Shown piece by piece: positions 20,258-29,368 of a stretch of DNA of 64,000 bases (positions within the stretch are counted from its first letter, which is position 1; each line of letters opens with the position of its first letter). The DNA lies in NCBI GenBank assembly GCA_021014325.1, contig CM037473.1, positions 10,433,501-10,497,500 of the forward strand. Direction: 5' to 3'. The DNA comes from Plazaster borealis (Eukaryota > Echinodermata > Asteroidea > Forcipulatida > Labidiasteridae). The position numbers and the translations under genes are program-made. The notes beneath the pieces were generated by a model. That model was given only the letters and a program-made list of their open reading frames with translations. It ran no database searches and had not been told where the DNA came from.

Positions 20258-23200
20258 ATGAATCTTCCTGTGGAGAAACAACCTTTGCATGTTCCTGAAC
20301 TTCAAGAATTAGCTGAAGGTAAACTGTTGTTAGTTACAAAGTTATGAACATCAATATCAATTTGATTATGAAATTTGTTTTGCCAGTATTATTTGATATG
20401 ATTGAATTAAAGGGATGTTGATCCACTGTGCTGTCCACCAGTCAGTAGTCCATTTGGAGTGGAGGTAAATCATGCCCATGGAGGGGGGGGGGAGGGGGAG
20501 GGGAGGGGAGGAGGGAGATGCATCATGATCATGATATTTGATTCAATGATTTCACTTTAATAGTAAATACCAATGTGGTGTTTAATAGTTGCAAAGTTTA
20601 TCAACTTTTGAATAGTTGTTTACATAACTTTTAGTAAACCAATGATTGAAGTTTGATTTGAAGGAAATATTAACGGAGGACACCATTAGACTAGTTTGAA
20701 TTGTACAAGACGTGCTAGATAATGAATGGACCGGTTGGTAATCCTCCATCATTCCGACAGTGATCGCAGAGGAAGGCGGGTTATGATTCCGGGTTTTATC
20801 GTAACTAGTTACACTTGTAGCTGTGGACATCAGTTGATACATTGCATTAATTTAAATGCAGATTGGGCAAAATTGTCCACAATCTTCAGTATTGTGCAAA
20901 TCTGTAGACAGCGCTCAACATCCAGATCCCATAATGTATCAGACAGGCACAGTTTCCTGTTTGACCCAATATACAGAAAAATCATAATTGTACCGTTGCA
21001 TGAGTCTGGTCCTAAATATATTTATTTGGAGTGCAGAAAATGATCGTGAGTGAATTACATGCCTGGTATTTCATCTTTGACTTAATGAGAAGCCAGCCTG
21101 CCAGCAGTACCGGTAGGCGATTTTTCCTGCTATTTTGTCATGTTTTTTTCGCCATTTAGACAATTTTTGAATGGGGACAATGTGGAAAATCATTGTAAAT
21201 CGCTGAATCATGAATCATGGAGGAGAAACGTACATTTGCCTGGGGCGCTAGTATTAGTAATGACTGTCGAGGTCAAATTTCAAATCGAGGAATACAGTGC
21301 CTCAGTTACCGAGTCCAGTTGGAATGAATGTAAGGCCTCATAACTTGGTATGTATTCGGCTGTGCCTGTGCATGAACATTTAAATTGCAGCACCAGGTAT
21401 AAGTACGACGTGTATTCACCCTGGAAACTTTGTATGAGACCTACTCTGTTTTTTTGTCCTCTCCAGTTTTACAAGATGGTTTGCAGTCTCATTTTGAATC
21501 AATTGCAGTCAGTGTTGTTGATTGTCCAGATTTGACCCAAAAGCCTTTCACGCTTGCAGCTCCAGGTGAGTTTAATTTCAGTTTTGTCTCAAATTATTTT
21601 TTAAACAAAAAAGTTTTCAATAGAAACACATGGTTGTGATATTAGTTCTAGGTTTACAACTCAACGGAATAACGTAGGTCCAGGGCTCGATTTCACAAGG
21701 ATCTGCAATTCTCTACGCAGACTAAGGTCGTCAGACTCCTCCCTACTCTCTGGAACAGTCTTCCACTTGCCCTCCATCAAGCCTCATCAGCAAGTTCTTT
21801 CAAACAATTACTCAAAACCTATTTGTTCACACTCTAATCTAAATTAGTATCTTTTTTTCTGCTCTTTGCTTTTGCAAATTGTTGAGCACCTCGAGGGTCA
21901 CTGCGTTACGGAGTTGTGCGCTATATAAGAAGCCACTATTATTATTATTTATAAAAAGATTGATCTTAAGTGTGGATCAATCTTAACTGCTAAGCAAAGA
22001 GTGATGTCTGAATACAAATCATTATGATAATAATGACAACTCATGACCTCAATTTGTTTTCATCTTTCAAAGACTGTGGATTTCATGCGATGATATTTTA
22101 CATTCTTTAGTTTTATGCAGTTTTGTTATATGTACCTACAGGTTTATGCGGGAGTCCAAGACTAGTTGATGCGGGAGGTGTACCAAATATACATCCTCTA
22201 CCAAGGCTTGAAAAGGTTTGTAAATATACCAGCTCTGTTAACTCTTACATGCGCCGACCGGTCGCTAGCTACCGGTTTAAATCCCTTCAGAAAAATAGTT
22301 GTAAAACGAAAACTAAAGATCGCACGACCACACAGTTTTCAGAATTGGAAAAAGGACTCTTTAGAAAGCTATTGTGACCCGTTTTTTTTTTTGGGGGGGG
22401 GTGTCACCATTTGCAAAAAAAGAGTAAACAATTAATGTGTCCATTTTATCAATTTATCGCTAAAATAAATGGTGCATGAAAGGGTAAAAGGTATTTAACG
22501 GACCACTATAACATTGCTTTACATTGTCTGTTTCTGAAATCTTATGATTGTTTTACCAACCACTGGACTCATCAGGAATAATCTTCATGCATTTAACCTT
22601 CACGGCAAATTATATCAGAAATTCCACTTCCAATTTTTTTGTGTTTTATCTGAACAGTAACTTTTATAAATTGTACTGTATGTTTTATTTTCCTTAGATC
22701 TATGATTTAGAGAAATTAGCCGAGTTAGCTGAACTACCAGGTGCTTTTATAATTGGTGCAGGAGCAGGTCCCTTTAAACATGTTGGAGTAAACAGTGAGG
22801 TAATTTGTCTTGTGTAGATGTATAAAGGCATCATGCCTGATGGGTCTGTTCAAAACAATAAATGAACAGCCAATAATTTGCAAAGTTTCCTCAGGTTTGG
22901 CTCAGTGGTTTCTTACCTAGTACAGAGAAGCTGTTTTGCCATAAAAAAGGCTGAAAGTGTAAAAAGAGGCTGAGATAGGACATGTTATATTCAAAACCAT
23001 ACATATTGTGCCTTTGAAACTTTGAAATAGAAAAAGCGCCCTCAATTTACCCAGAAATGATCCTATGTTTTGCCATGGACGGGCTGTTATGGGGAGTGTG
23101 GCAGACATTAGCTATGTGTGACGTTGGTGCAAGGGGGTCAAGAGTACAGATCGGACTGCTGAAATTTGTTATTGCAGATAAAGCCATTATACAAACACCT

Positions 23201-24223
23201 AAGTTCTCATTTTGATTTGCTGATGTCAAATATGTCAGGGCAGATTAGAGGTACAAAACTTTCTATCGGCTTTTTTCTCACAGTTTGGGAATAGAAATAA
23301 TTATTTTTTTGATAATGCACATTTGGAAAAGCACATTTGGAAGTCGCATTTGGAAAAGCGCAATTGAAAAAGCACATTTGAAAAAGCACATTCTGATAAG
23401 CACATTTGGATAAGCACATTGAGTAAGCACATTCAGAATGTGCTGTACCAAAAACTAATTATGCATCTTTTCTTTTAAAACTTGAGTCTTAATTCTTATT
23501 AACAGTTTGTCATTTCTTTATGTTACATTTTGTATGTGAGGGGCTGTTCTATATACCACTGCTTATGGTAGGACACTGAGTCATGATTTTACCACATTAA
23601 AGTGATCAACAACACTTTAAATATATCATTCTTAAAGGGTCTGTATACGTTTGGTAATGACTCTGAAAATTAATGGCAATAAAAACTTACTTGGTTAAGA
23701 AGTACAGCAGCTTTGGATAGTATAATGCATTTTGAGAAACTTTTCACTTCAAAGTACTGTGGTTATAAAAAAATATATCAGTTTTTATCCCCAAAAATTT
23801 GAATCTGAGAAGCGTTACTGCAGTAGTGTATTCCAATGCAGATTATTCTTCCTGCGTGGTAATAACAGCTCCAGATTTTTGGCAATGTCTCAAAAACGCT
23901 ACCACCTTTTGAAATGAAATTTTCACAGATTAGTTTTATGGTATATATCTACAATTATATAGGATTGAAACAAACAGTGGGTTCCAATTACCAAACGTAA
24001 ACAATCCCTTCAAATACAAGATTTAAGCTTCTAATTGTTTGACATTCTATTCCGCCAGTTGATGCCAAACCTTGTTGCTGCAAGCACCTCCAAAGGACTA
24101 ATCAACTGTACTCACAACATGAAAATAGATGTCAATGATGGAACGCCAGTGTTAGAAAAATGCTCAAGTACGGAGTGCGCCCTCATGGTCAATCTTCTGT
24201 GCTCGGAAGGCAAACCTGGAAAG
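20258..24223 (+). CDS. C11orf54: C11orf54-type ester hydrolase, 3' exons missing
   Basis: Five exons are visible: 20258-20318, 21467-21565, 22142-22215, 22698-22799 and 24059-24223. All have GT-AG borders and phases join to give 167 residues. The product reads MNLPVEKQPLHVPELQELAE, then VSVVDCPDLTQKPFTLAAPG, LCGSPRLVDAGGVP, GAFIIGAGAGPFKHVGVNSE and CALMVNLLCSEGKPGK. These match the family (DUF1907, PTD012; human protein about 315 aa). The human protein has ester hydrolase activity and binds zinc through histidines in the C-terminal half, which is not present here. After the last donor (GTATAT) no further exon was found before the assembly gap at 25001. Repeats fill the introns. Confidence 0.88.
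20480..20520 (+). repeat. G-rich tract with quadruplex potential
   Basis: A run of twelve or more G is followed by several GGGG/GGAGG blocks separated by single A residues, in intron 1 of the C11orf54-like gene. The pattern satisfies the usual four-run G-quadruplex rule. Function is not shown. Confidence 0.6.
21697..21955 (+). mobile_element. 3' end of a CR1/L2-type LINE
   Basis: A frame at about 21725-21838 encodes RLLPTLWNSLPLALHQASSA then SSFKQLLKTYLFTL and a stop. This is the characteristic end of the reverse-transcriptase ORF in CR1/L2-type non-LTR retrotransposons. A short 3' UTR follows, with TTGAGCACCTCGAGGGTCAC, TGCGCTATATAAGAAGCC and an ATT repeat tail. The copy is strongly 5' truncated. 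It sits in intron 2 of the C11orf54-like gene, next to a GGGCTCGATTTCACAA palindrome remnant. Confidence 0.75.
23317..23445. repeat. Short degenerate tandem repeat of AAGCACATTTGGA-like units
   Basis: About nine units of 12-17 bp with the core GCACATTTGGA or GCACATT follow one another in intron 4 of the C11orf54-like gene. The last unit ends in GCACATTCAGAATGTGC, a small palindrome. Unit length and divergence are typical of a minisatellite. Confidence 0.6.
23632..24012. mobile_element. TTAA-type palindromic repeat, family C
   Basis: Left end TTAA-AGGGTCTGTATACGTTTGG, right end CCAAACGTAAACAATCCCT-TCAA. Family marks are AAACTTACTTGGTTAAGAAG, ATGCATTTTGAGAAACTTTT and AATCTGAGAAGCGTTACTG. A second, inverted partial copy is at about 31780-31980 (ends CAAACGTATACAGACCCTTT) and a right-end fragment at about 37062-37101. 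It lies in intron 4, just before exon 5 of the C11orf54-like gene. Confidence 0.7.
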
Positions 24224-24680
24224 GTATATTTATCAGTGTTGTACCTTCCCTTTAAAGAAATGATACACTGTTGGTTTATTACAATCGAGTCTTTGGGCCA
24301 ATTTTATAGCGCTGCTTAATGGTAATCAAATTTTCGTGATTACTATAGCAGACAAATTTGCTTAGGCGTAAGCGTATTTCACAGGTTAGCAAGAAAATAA
24401 GGCAACCAGCTTGCTCGTTCACCATGGATTTGCATTGTTACGTCATTCATTTTCATACAGTAAGCACTGGAAGGTTAGCATGGCTTTTCGTGTGCTTACG
24501 GTTAGCGTGAAATGGAAACTGTTATGACTTTCAGTGCTTGGTTTTAAATGGTACAGCAGCTGTATTGGGGGGGGGGGATTCCCGGGGGCGTTTAGGGTGA
24601 TGGATAGTCCACTTTATCTACACCTGGCTAATAAGGTTATTTTAGAATTGGGTTTTGTTTCCAAACATTTTGTTTCAAGA

Positions 24681-25000
24681 AGCAGGCAAAAAGAGAGAGA
24701 AAGAGACAGCAGAAGAAAGAGAGAGAAGAGAAAGAGAAAGAGAAAGAGAAAGAAGAAAGAAAAAGAAGGAAAAGAGTAAGAGAAAGCAGGAAGAGAAGCA
24801 AAAGGAGAAGCGTGAGAAGCAAAAACGGAAGGAGCAGGAGAAGAAGAGAAGGGAGAAGATAAGAAAGGAGGCCGAGGGAGAAAATGAACCAGGGGGAGGG
24901 ACTGCTGCTGCAGGGCCATCATCATCTTGTAAATGGGTCATGGTGGAAGAAGTCAGCGATGCTGAAGATGACATCCCTAAGCCATCATCTGCTCAGCTCT
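24681..25000 (+). CDS. Charged coiled-coil exon of an unrecognised gene, cut by the assembly gap
   Basis: An open frame follows a possible acceptor (TTTGTTTCAAG). It encodes about 70 residues of Lys/Arg/Glu-rich sequence (blocks such as KRKQEEKQKEKREKQKRKEQ) expected to form a long charged helix. A less repetitive end follows: a GGGT-AAAGPSSS linker, CKWVMVEEVSDAEDD and IPKPSSAQL. The non-repetitive part and the intact frame argue for real coding sequence. It is not part of any C11orf54 family member I know, and no start codon or upstream exon was found. The frame runs into Ns at 25001. Gene identity unknown. Confidence 0.5.
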
Positions 25001-25500
25001 NNNNNNNNNNNNNNNNNNNNNNNNNNNNNNNNNNNNNNNNNNNNNNNNNNNNNNNNNNNNNNNNNNNNNNNNNNNNNNNNNNNNNNNNNNNNNNNNNNNN
25101 NNNNNNNNNNNNNNNNNNNNNNNNNNNNNNNNNNNNNNNNNNNNNNNNNNNNNNNNNNNNNNNNNNNNNNNNNNNNNNNNNNNNNNNNNNNNNNNNNNNN
25201 NNNNNNNNNNNNNNNNNNNNNNNNNNNNNNNNNNNNNNNNNNNNNNNNNNNNNNNNNNNNNNNNNNNNNNNNNNNNNNNNNNNNNNNNNNNNNNNNNNNN
25301 NNNNNNNNNNNNNNNNNNNNNNNNNNNNNNNNNNNNNNNNNNNNNNNNNNNNNNNNNNNNNNNNNNNNNNNNNNNNNNNNNNNNNNNNNNNNNNNNNNNN
25401 NNNNNNNNNNNNNNNNNNNNNNNNNNNNNNNNNNNNNNNNNNNNNNNNNNNNNNNNNNNNNNNNNNNNNNNNNNNNNNNNNNNNNNNNNNNNNNNNNNNN
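25001..25500. other. Assembly gap of exactly 500 N
   Basis: All 500 bases are undetermined. The round number suggests a placeholder instead of a measured length. The C11orf54-like gene on the left and TRMT44 on the right converge on this gap and both lack their 3' exons. Confidence 0.98.
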
Positions 25501-25509
25501 CAGATCATA

Positions 25510-25674
25510 GGCCCTTTTCAAACCACAACTTCGACTTGGGCTTCAGTTTGGCCTCCGTCAGTTATTTTGAAATTGCGTGCTTTTGCTACGGGACTTCAAA
25601 CAGGCAGACGGAGGCTAAGCAAGAGCCAAAACCCAGCAAGAGCCAAAACCCAAGCCCTGGTTTTGAAAAGGGCC
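25510..25674. mobile_element. Inverted-repeat element beside the gap
   Basis: Ends are GGCCCTTTTCAAA(A)CCA and TGG-TTTTGAAAAGGGCC. The interior has CAAGTCGAAG/CTTCGACTTGGGCTT-like pairing and a short tandem AGCAAGAGCCAAAACCC. It lies 3' of the last visible TRMT44 exon, presumably in an intron. The frame that continues out of the gap here is not evidence of coding. Confidence 0.6.
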
Positions 25675-25692
25675 GTTGTTCAAGAACACTAC

Positions 25693-28600
25693 CTTGCAGC
25701 CATGACTGGTATCCACGGTGTTAGCTCATCCGAATGGTTACCAATTAGCCAATCATAATCAGCAAACAAGAATTCATCAGATGGAGTTATAGAACACTCT
25801 TCCAGATTGGTTCCTGGCCCGTACAAGTCCCAGATTTTTCTTCTTCGGAGGTCAATGCCCTTTCCAGGATGCTGAAAAATCAAAGATTGAATTTTAAAAA
25901 AAAACGCTCTTGGGAAAACAACAACAACAAAACAGATAATCTTGCAATAATCTATGGAAAAACAATTGCAGGATGAAAGACAAAGCCACGTATCCCTTGC
26001 ACCAACTTCACACGCAACTACAGACTGCTATGCTAGCCATTGGAATCAAATTGAACGTACAAATTATGGCAAGTGTGTAAACGCTGCGTCGGCTAAAATG
26101 CACATTGCACTGTATAACACACTGGGACATTGACTCCCAAAATGGCACAACAATCAAGATTATTTTGATGATGACATCAGGGCCCAATTTCATTGAGTTG
26201 CTTAAGCAGAAATTATTGCTTAACAGATTTAAGCAAAAATAGGCGGAACACCAGTCAAAGATTGACTATGTGAGATGGGATTTAGGCTGGTAACCCTATT
26301 CTACTAAGCAGAAATGTTTTGTGCTAAGCTACTTTTTGTGCTTAACCAGCTCTATGAAATTGGGCCCAGGCGAATCGGGTTAATAGTATATGACTGGGGT
26401 TTTTTTTCTTTTTACTTACTCCTTCACTGTTGAGTATGTGCACCAGCAGTCCATTACCACAGCCAAGGTCTACAAATGATTGAAGACTCTCCAAACTTTT
26501 CTCCTCTCGTTCCTGCTCCCATAGCACCAGGAGGTAGGTTGCTATGGCAACATCTTCATACACAAATTTCAGGGGGTCTGTTGTTTCTGGCCAGATCTAT
26601 ACAAAAGCATTACAATACGCAGTTCTGATATAGTGCTTTGTCAACTTGTAGGGCGTCTCAAAGCGTTCATTACTTTTCTACAGGTATGACTGTTGACAGC
26701 CAAGTTTGGAATTATAAGACCCATCTACATACATGTGGTTTACAAGGTACTGTGACGCAATCTGAATGCAGCCAACCATGCCATAAAACACTGCGGAAAA
26801 CCTCTTCTTTTTATTGATGAGTGTAGTGTCCCATGGGTTCTTCTGTCCTGCCCAAAGGACAAGCAATAATGACTAAATGTTTTGCTTATTAAAAACACAA
26901 GTGTCAAAACCGGGAACCCACACTCTGCTGATCAGAAACACCAGAGCTCGAGTCCGGTGCGCCTGACCCCTTTGCCATGACACGCCATAGTAAATAATAA
27001 CCAATTATTCAATTACAAAACATATTCAAATATTTAGTCAGTAGAAATTACACTTTAAACCCTTCAAGAAAACAAACTTGTTCTCTACCTTGACAAACTT
27101 GAATCCATATTTCTTCTTCAACTCTGCATAGAGGGAGCTATATCTCTCCATGGCTACCAAAGTCTGTGAACTCCTCACAACTGTATCTGCACTAACTTCC
27201 GAGGCCCACTTGACGATCTTTGGCAAAAGGCAGTCTTGTAACCAGGCTTTTGTAGGACAAGTTACTGCATGTGATGATGATTGCGGCTCATGGTATTCCT
27301 CTGATACACGCAGGCTTATCCTGGAGTTTTAACAAAGTTTAAGATTTGTCAGAACTTGATTACACATTTTGTTTTCATAACTATACTATACTGATTTTCT
27401 TTATAGGGATATGTAATGTTTACAATAACAGATTCAGGCCTGGAATACACGTAGGCCTTAGAGGCCATGGCCTTTGTTACCCTGGTCTTGGCCTTGGTGC
27501 CCCTTTAAAAGTTTCCCATAGACTTAAAGATTTTCCAATGGAAGTGCCCTTTGCAAATAAAAATGGCCTTGCCCTCTCAAAGATAAAATTCCATGCCCGA
27601 GTATTTAGGGGGCAGTCCTTTGACTCTTTTTCAATATTTCATTTTCTTTTAAGAGCACAATTTAAAAAGTGAATTTGTCCATTATTCAAGATAACAAATT
27701 GCATTAAAAATTTCAGAAAAGCATCATCCTTTTGTCCAATGATTTATTTGTCATATATCATTTTTACCTCTGTGTCTTTGAGGAAAAACTCATCTTGTAC
27801 GCAGTCTGAAACATGTAACTTCCACAGCAACAGCAACCTACTGACGATGGAGCAAGGTCGTGGTTTTCTCTGATCTCTGTGTCTGGTGTGTTATTTAGTA
27901 GAGCCAGAAATGTTGCAGTGCAGTCCTCATGATCTATGTACATGATTGCATTTAAATAAATACAAATTTAAAAAAATACATAAGTGCACAATGAAATCAA
28001 TGTTTTCTACTCAAGACAATTGGATTGTCTAGATGATGAACAAAAGTTATTACAAATAAAAACAAATTAGCCGAAAGAAAAATGACATCTAGAAAATTAT
28101 CTTTATTGTTTTTGTTTTACAAAGTTGGATTCTGAAGAAATGGCACATAAATAAATTGATTACTTCAGCAAAATTGTGTGAAACATTAGGCCTATTATTG
28201 GTCATGTTAAAAAATAATTGGAATAATCCAACATGCAATCCTTCTGCAGTTTTAGACAAGAGGATTACGAAGAACCACAGCTTAAAATTTTGCAATTTTG
28301 TAAAACTATTTTTTCACCATTTTAATTTGTTTCAGAATTTGTTTACATTACTAATGTAATAGAGCAAGTTTGAGTCCAGTTTGTTAGAATTAAAAATAAA
28401 AGACAAAGGCCTGTTTATTCATTACTAAAATACCTCTCACAGAACCTCCCAGTAATACATTTACCGATTTACATGTAATTTTTTTAAAAAGTTTATTAGG
28501 GTGGTTGTTTTTAGTTTGTTTGTTTTTGTTCTTAAAAAAATGAGGTTTTTAAATGCTAGTATTAAATCTTATACTCTACACAACTTGCCTACAAAAGTGT

Positions 28601-29094
28601 TTACAAATGACAAAATACTTATATTTATAAAGGGATTTACCAATTATTATAATTTCATTCAAAGCCATTGTTGTAGTGCCTTGTCCAAGTTGTCGAGGGA
28701 CAAGTTTTCTCAAGCACAACTCAAATTGTGAAATTCCAGCAACATTTTCGTCCGGCCCAATTTCACCAATTCCTCGTTCTTGTATCTCCTCAGAATCAGA
28801 TAAACAAAGTGATCCATCGCCTGAAACATTGGAACAGTCTTTATCATGTTTATGTATCAGTTTGGATGGAAATTCTGTTGAGTCTTCATCCCCTTCTGGT
28901 TCTGACATTAGTTCAATAATGGTCTGTTGCAAACTGCATGCGTTTACTCGCTGCCTGTGCAGAATGACTGCACCCGAAAGCCGACGATTCACCACTTGCG
29001 GTTTCTGCAGCCAAATTTCGATTGCTTTCAAGAACGTTTTCTCTTCGCACGAAGCTTTTATTTCCTTAGGCTCCAGCCATTTGATAGACTCCAT
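25693..29094 (-). CDS. TRMT44: TRMT44, tRNA (uracil-2'-O-)-methyltransferase, 3' exons missing
   Basis: Exons in transcript order: 29094-28641, 27933-27768, 27320-27089, 26596-26420 and 25871-25693. All introns are GT-AG and phases join to give 402 residues; the human protein is about 750. The start is MESIKWLEPKEIKAS, the only in-frame Met at the exon's 5' end. The SAM-binding motif I is FVDLGCGNGLLVHIL at about residues 325-339. It is followed by HPGKGIDLRRRKIWDLY and DWLIGNHSDELTPWIPVMAA, which are hallmarks of the Trm44/METTL19 family that 2'-O-methylates U44 in serine tRNAs. The rest of the methyltransferase domain and the C-terminal zinc-finger part seen in animals are absent; the next donor leads to the gap. 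Confidence 0.9.
26180..26367. mobile_element. Palindromic repeat family P, copy 2
   Basis: Ends GGGCCCAATTTCATTGAGTT and AGCTCTATGAAATTGGGCCC are inverted. Internal GTGAGATGGGATTTAGGCTGG corresponds to the middle of the 9217 and 48819 copies. It lies in TRMT44 intron 4. Confidence 0.7.
26625..26990 (-). mobile_element. tRNA-headed SINE, family S copy 2
   Basis: Read on the minus strand: GTGTCATGGCAAAGGGGTCA, CTCTGGTGTTTCTGATCAGC and GTGGGTTCCCGGTTTTGACA form a degenerate tRNA-like head. A decayed central domain follows (CTTTGGGCAGGACAG, CCCATGGGACACTAC), then CATGGTTGGCTGCATTCAGA and a tail with TTTGAGACGCCC and AGCACTATATCA. It lies in TRMT44 intron 3. Confidence 0.7.
27435..27605 (+). repeat. 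Dispersed repeat shared with 63111-63415
   Basis: Shared blocks: CAGGCCTGGAAT, GAGGCCATGGCC, CTTGGCCTTGGTGCCCC, TAGACTTAAAGATTTTCCAA and TGGAAGTGCC. The other copy has inverted AGCAGGCCTGGAAT ends. The frame through it has no domain. It lies in TRMT44 intron 2. Confidence 0.55.
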
Positions 29095-29368
29095 CTTAAT
29101 TCATGGATTCATCACTGAAGGAGTAACTAAAGACGTTGTAATGCTGAGTTTGATGAATTTTTCAGTGCAAAAAACTATAGTGCGAACGATCGCCTGTGAT
29201 CTATGAGCGCAGCCATCTTTGTTTTCCAGCTGCATGCTGGGAAGGAAAACATGTAGCCACAACAAGATGTCGTCTGCCACAGCTGCATTGCTGCATAATT
29301 TTCGTATTTCAACCAATTTGGTGAACACACACAAATTCTTACAATAAATTAAGCCAAATATAGTCACC
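29095..29368. promoter_or_regulatory. 274-bp bidirectional promoter with ZNF143-like and YY1-like motifs
   Basis: TRMT44 starts leftward at 29094 and the membrane-protein gene rightward at 29369. On the minus strand, 29207-29220 read AAAGATGGCTGCGC, close to the YY1 motif AAGATGGCGGC. Also on the minus strand, 29231-29245 read CCTTCCCAGCATGCA, matching the ZNF143/Staf core TTCCCAGCATGC. Both motifs are common at mammalian divergent housekeeping promoters. Their use here is inferred. Confidence 0.6.

Noticed and set aside
23317..23445. CRISPR-like array
   Set aside because: Units are 12-17 bp without unique spacers and lie in an animal intron; this is a minisatellite.
24614..24974. Minus-strand frames rich in Ser, Leu and Phe opposite the coiled-coil exon
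   Set aside because: They are the complement of a purine-rich Lys/Glu/Arg coding run; low complexity and no start context.
24655..25758. A 367-codon frame spanning the N gap
   Set aside because: The open frame exists only because undetermined bases contain no stops; the part after 25500 is a repeat.
28676..29206. 176-codon plus-strand frame
   Set aside because: It is antisense to TRMT44 exon 1, which has a matching start, spliced continuity and family similarity.
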